From contig CAAETY010000082.1 of NCBI GenBank assembly GCA_900759105.1, positions 1-43,146 on the forward strand: 43,146 nucleotides of DNA. Direction: 5' to 3'. The DNA comes from Peptococcaceae bacterium (GTDB lineage Bacteria > Bacillota > Peptococcia > Peptococcales > Peptococcaceae). This document shows positions 43,053 to 43,146 of the stretch, one piece after another (the first letter of the stretch is position 1; each line of letters starts with the position of its first letter). The translations under genes were made by a program, and so were the position numbers. The notes under the pieces were generated by a model. It made no database searches, had not been told where the DNA came from, and saw only the letters and a program-made list of their open reading frames with translations.

Positions 43053-43146
43053 TGGTCCTATGTCAAGATTTAGTACAAGTTAAAATGAGAAATTTCCCCC
43101 ATTTTAACCTGTCAGAAGCTCAGCCTCATTGTGCGTTCTTTCATAC
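43053..43146 (-). mobile_element. IS3-family insertion sequence, second copy, right (3') end, partial
   Basis: Reverse complement of the left-end element: terminus TGGTCC at 43053, then the about 50-bp non-coding tail. It ends with 13 codons of OrfB (stop 43104-43106, residues YERTHNEAELLTG), running off the right edge. The insertion point is inside the GHKL kinase gene. The target duplication cannot be seen because the other end is outside. Confidence 0.85.

Noticed and set aside
1..43146. Reading the whole window as a composite transposon bounded by the two IS copies
   Set aside because: The content is essential housekeeping (dcw, prfA, clpC) and 43 kb long; assembly breakage at repeats explains the ends better.

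Overview
The window is a chromosomal segment of a Bacillota (Firmicutes) bacterium, by eye mid-40s % GC. Support for this: a ctsR-mcsA-mcsB-clpC heat-shock operon, an mraZ-led division/cell-wall (dcw) cluster with a PASTA-domain class B PBP, a copper-amine-oxidase-N protein, YqhQ-type DUF1385 next to prfA-prmC, strong AGGAGG-type ribosome sites, and many U-rich terminators. The content looks like an anaerobe of the Clostridia/Negativicutes kind; I cannot place it further. No tRNA, rRNA, CRISPR or prophage is visible.

Both ends lie inside copies of one IS3-family insertion sequence, in inverted orientation with their transposase 3' ends facing inwards. The piece is probably one assembly contig broken at repeats. 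The right copy cuts an AgrC-like GHKL sensor kinase.

Layout: (1) 156-623, no gene seen. (2) 0.7-5.4 kb, clpC-mcsB-mcsA-ctsR on the minus strand with a CtsR operator, divergent from uvrC and a small holin-like membrane protein (5.7-7.9 kb). (3) 8.0-9.5 kb, a secreted copper-amine-oxidase-N protein and a DUF4491 membrane protein. (4) 9.6-25.3 kb, the dcw cluster, transcribed mraZ-rsmH-ftsL-PBP-murF-[P1 peptidase]-mraY-murD-ftsW-murG-murC-ftsQ-ftsZ. murE, murB and ftsA are absent, and a P1/DmpA peptidase gene sits between murF and mraY. (5) 25.4-28.9 kb, a four-gene operon: HAD phosphatase, AmrS-like radical SAM enzyme, EcsC-family protein, D-2-hydroxyacid dehydrogenase. (6) 29.0-32.3 kb, prfA-prmC-MFS exporter. 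(7) 32.4-36.1 kb, Asp/Glu racemase, an FAD oxidoreductase lipoprotein and DUF1385. (8) 36.3-41.3 kb, single genes: MazG-like pyrophosphohydrolase, metallophosphoesterase, queH, topB, thrH. (9) 41.4-43.05 kb, two paralogous secreted proteins of unknown function behind the truncated kinase.

The main candidate for something undescribed is region 9. The two secreted paralogues share an N-terminal module but differ at the C-terminus. The promoter region of the first holds two 9-bp direct repeats with a 12-bp spacer, the layout bound by LytTR (AgrA/ComE-type) regulators, and the neighbouring kinase is of the type that signals to such regulators. Other points of interest are the array of CtsR-like half-sites reaching the uvrC promoter, the P1 peptidase inside the dcw cluster, and long tails on FtsW and FtsQ.
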